Made by a program: the position numbers and the translations under genes. Under the pieces are notes generated by a model, which saw nothing but the letters and a program-made list of their open reading frames with translations, was not told the DNA's origin and ran no database searches. A stretch of DNA of 6,126 bases. It comes from a bacterium (lineage in GTDB: Bacteria > SZUA-182 > DTGQ01). The DNA is taken from positions 1-6,126 of the forward strand of contig JAILZY010000143.1 of NCBI GenBank assembly GCA_023512255.1, given 5' to 3'. Below, one piece after another: positions 5,258-6,126 of the stretch; position 1 is the first letter of the stretch; each line of letters begins with the position of its first letter.

Positions 5258-5488
5258 TTAAAGGAGTTTTAAAAAATGATCGGATGGTAATCCTGCCTGT
5301 GCTAAAATGTTCCGCAGTGTCCCTTTTTTTAAGTCCTTGTTATGCATTGGGATAATAACCCTTTTGTCCTTGTCTGTCTTATGCCTCATAGACAAATGGC
5401 TTCCGGTTTGATGATGAATATAGAATCCGGCCTTCTTTAGTGCCTTAATTACATCTTTTGGATTTAATGCGGGCAGTTTATCATCCAT
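5258..5488 (-). CDS. hicA: HicA mRNA interferase toxin
   Basis: A 76-residue HicA-family toxin, full length for the family. HicA has a double-stranded-RNA-binding fold and cleaves mRNA independently of the ribosome. The N-terminal helix (NPKDVIKALKKAGF, 9-22) leads to the catalytic motif HHQTGSHLSM, with His31 as the conserved active-site residue. Then follow the RVIIPMHNKDL strand-loop (43-53) and the C-terminal helix KGTLRNILAQAGL (55-67). All key residues are present, so it should be active unless neutralised. The ATG lies two bases after the hicB stop and an AGGA sits inside the end of hicB, so translation is coupled to the antitoxin. The order antitoxin-toxin is one of the two known for hic loci. 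No clear terminator follows. Confidence 0.95.
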   Translation of the reverse strand: MDDKLPALNPKDVIKALKKAGFYIHHQTGSHLSMRHKTDKDKRVIIPMHNKDLKKGTLRNILAQAGLPSDHFLKLL

Positions 5489-5490
5489 TG

Positions 5491-5730
5491 TTATCCTACA
5501 GCTACCTTAAGTTTTTCTATTACCGGTTCGGATAGCTCAACATCTTCAGGCAAGGGAAGTCCGTCTTTTAGAAGACTTTCACAATAACATTTAATAGCAT
5601 CCATTGCCATTTCTCTTGCTTCATCCAAGGTATCACCTTCAGTAACACAACCAGGTAAAGCGGGAACAATAACCGTATATCCTCCTTCAGGTGCTGGTTC
5701 AAATATAACTGTATATTTAAGCGTTCTCAT
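5491..5730 (-). CDS. hicB: HicB antitoxin, short form
   Basis: A 79-residue HicB-family antitoxin that binds and blocks HicA. The partial RNase-H-like fold is clear: YTVIFEPAPEGGYTVIVPALPGCVTEGDTLDEAREMA (6-42), with the signature PALPGCVTEGDT at 23-34 and a helix that continues to ESLLKDG (51-57). The protein ends soon after the family's LPLPEDVE segment. It lacks the C-terminal helix-turn-helix or ribbon-helix-helix domain that longer HicB proteins use to repress their operon. Autoregulation, if any, must work differently. The start has an excellent Shine-Dalgarno, AGGAGGT, at 5747-5741, ten bases upstream. It is the first gene of a two-gene operon with hicA. Upstream lies a frameshifted small gene on the same strand, so the pair may use a promoter inside that relic; none is convincing. 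Confidence 0.95.
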   Translation of the reverse strand: MRTLKYTVIFEPAPEGGYTVIVPALPGCVTEGDTLDEAREMAMDAIKCYCESLLKDGLPLPEDVELSEPVIEKLKVAVG

Positions 5731-5771
5731 TTTTAGATTAACCTCCTAATTTAAGGAACCATAAGACCTTT

Positions 5772-6036
5772 TTAATACCTTACTGTCTGTACGGCGTCAG
5801 CAATATCTTTCTGTACTTTCTTTGCGCTTACATCCTATTCTGTTTCCATATTTTATCAACTGCCTCAAATAGCTTCTCTTTCGCTCTTACCATCTTATCC
5901 ACCTGCTCAGGAGCGACAAGATCGACAAAGGGTTTCGGCTATTTCCAAGATGTACTGATCTTCTCCTGGCTTAAGACTCATGAGAAATTCTTTGACTTTC
6001 TCATTAATTTTATCAAAGGTCGATTCTTTTTACCAT
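5772..6036 (-). pseudogene. Frameshifted small gene upstream of hicBA, possible former antitoxin
   Basis: Read on the minus strand from the ATG at 6036, three frames must be joined to give one coherent protein of about 88 residues. After MVK, one extra A in a run of five shifts the frame into ESTFDKINEKVKEFLMSL and KPGEDQYILEIA. One extra base near 5942 then leads into KPFVDLVAPEQVDKMV and RAKEKLFEAVDKIWKQNR. A third shift near 5832 opens DVSAKKVQKDIADAVQTVRY, ending in TAA at 5774-5772. The second frame alone stops at 5830-5828. The ATG has an AAGGA just upstream. The helical, charged composition and the end VQKDIADAVQTVR resemble small antitoxins that partner PIN-domain toxins, but that is an impression, not an identification. 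No toxin gene follows before hicB. Three indels in 265 bases could be decay or, less likely, sequencing error. Confidence 0.65.
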
Positions 6037-6052
6037 TGTCCTTGCCTCTCTT

Positions 6053-6122
6053 CAGATGTTCCCCATGTTTAAATTAGGAGGAGGAGATAAGCCGCAGGGT
6101 AAGGGTATTGAGGTAAAAGACA
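6053..6122. repeat. Terminal inverted repeat, right copy
   Basis: This is an exact 70-base reverse complement of 1-70; four further bases (6123-6126) lie outside it. On the plus strand an open frame starts at ATG 6056 (or 6065) and stays open to the window edge: MFPMFKLGGGDKPQ, then KGIEVKDN. There is no Shine-Dalgarno before either ATG. The repeat also carries TTAAATTAGGAGG (6069-6081), identical to 13 bases covering the hicB ribosome-binding site. Confidence 0.9.
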
Positions 6123-6126
6123 ATAG

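Noticed and set aside
1-6126. Whole window as a composite transposon
   Set aside because: The ends match but there is no intact transposase, and the interior includes housekeeping-type genes. A repeat-bounded contig is simpler.
1-6126. CRISPR array, tRNA, rRNA or known riboswitch
   Set aside because: I found no regularly spaced repeats, cloverleaf, rRNA core or familiar riboswitch sequence on either strand.

Overview
The window reads as a stretch of chromosome from a Gram-negative (diderm), moderately AT-rich bacterium, probably an uncultured lineage. The diderm call rests on a gene for a signal-peptide-bearing outer-membrane beta-barrel protein. I could not place the organism further. The promoters I can read look like ordinary sigma-70 types.

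Layout. Both ends carry the same 70-bp sequence in inverted orientation (1-70 and 6053-6122). The piece is therefore bounded by two copies of one repeat, or by an assembly break at a repeat. On the left, a plus-strand gene (174-500) encodes a stand-alone CBM48/AMPK-beta-type glycogen-binding domain and ends in a strong intrinsic terminator (526-561). A convergent gap follows (562-882). It holds a compound palindrome at 739-826 that resembles a mobile-element end or, less likely, an integron attC site. Next come three minus-strand genes: an outer-membrane porin-like protein (4085-2718), then a P-II-like small protein (2481-2140) and an HD-domain dNTP triphosphohydrolase (2094-883). The last two appear to form their own operon behind a near-consensus promoter at 2582-2610.

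The divergent region 4086-4520 holds a 16-bp tandem repeat upstream of the porin gene, a thrice-repeated 9-mer, two stem-loops, and a palindrome covering the -35 box of a plus-strand promoter. That promoter serves a small membrane-anchored or secreted protein of unknown family (4521-4826). Immediately downstream is a decayed C-terminal fragment of an IS256/mutator-family transposase (4882-5107). It is followed, on the minus strand, by a complete hicBA toxin-antitoxin pair (5730-5258). Upstream of hicB is a broken small gene with three apparent frameshifts (6036-5772), possibly the antitoxin of an older toxin-antitoxin module.

How it fits together. The left two-thirds looks like stable housekeeping or accessory chromosome: glycogen binding, nucleotide-pool control with an adenylate-sensor-like partner, and an envelope porin. 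The right third (about 4830-6126) is a mobile-element and toxin-antitoxin graveyard with one live pair. The most distinctive points are the P-II-like/dNTPase pairing, the compound palindrome behind the dNTPase gene, the frameshifted gene ahead of hicBA, and the inverted terminal repeats. I do not see a convincing complete new system.
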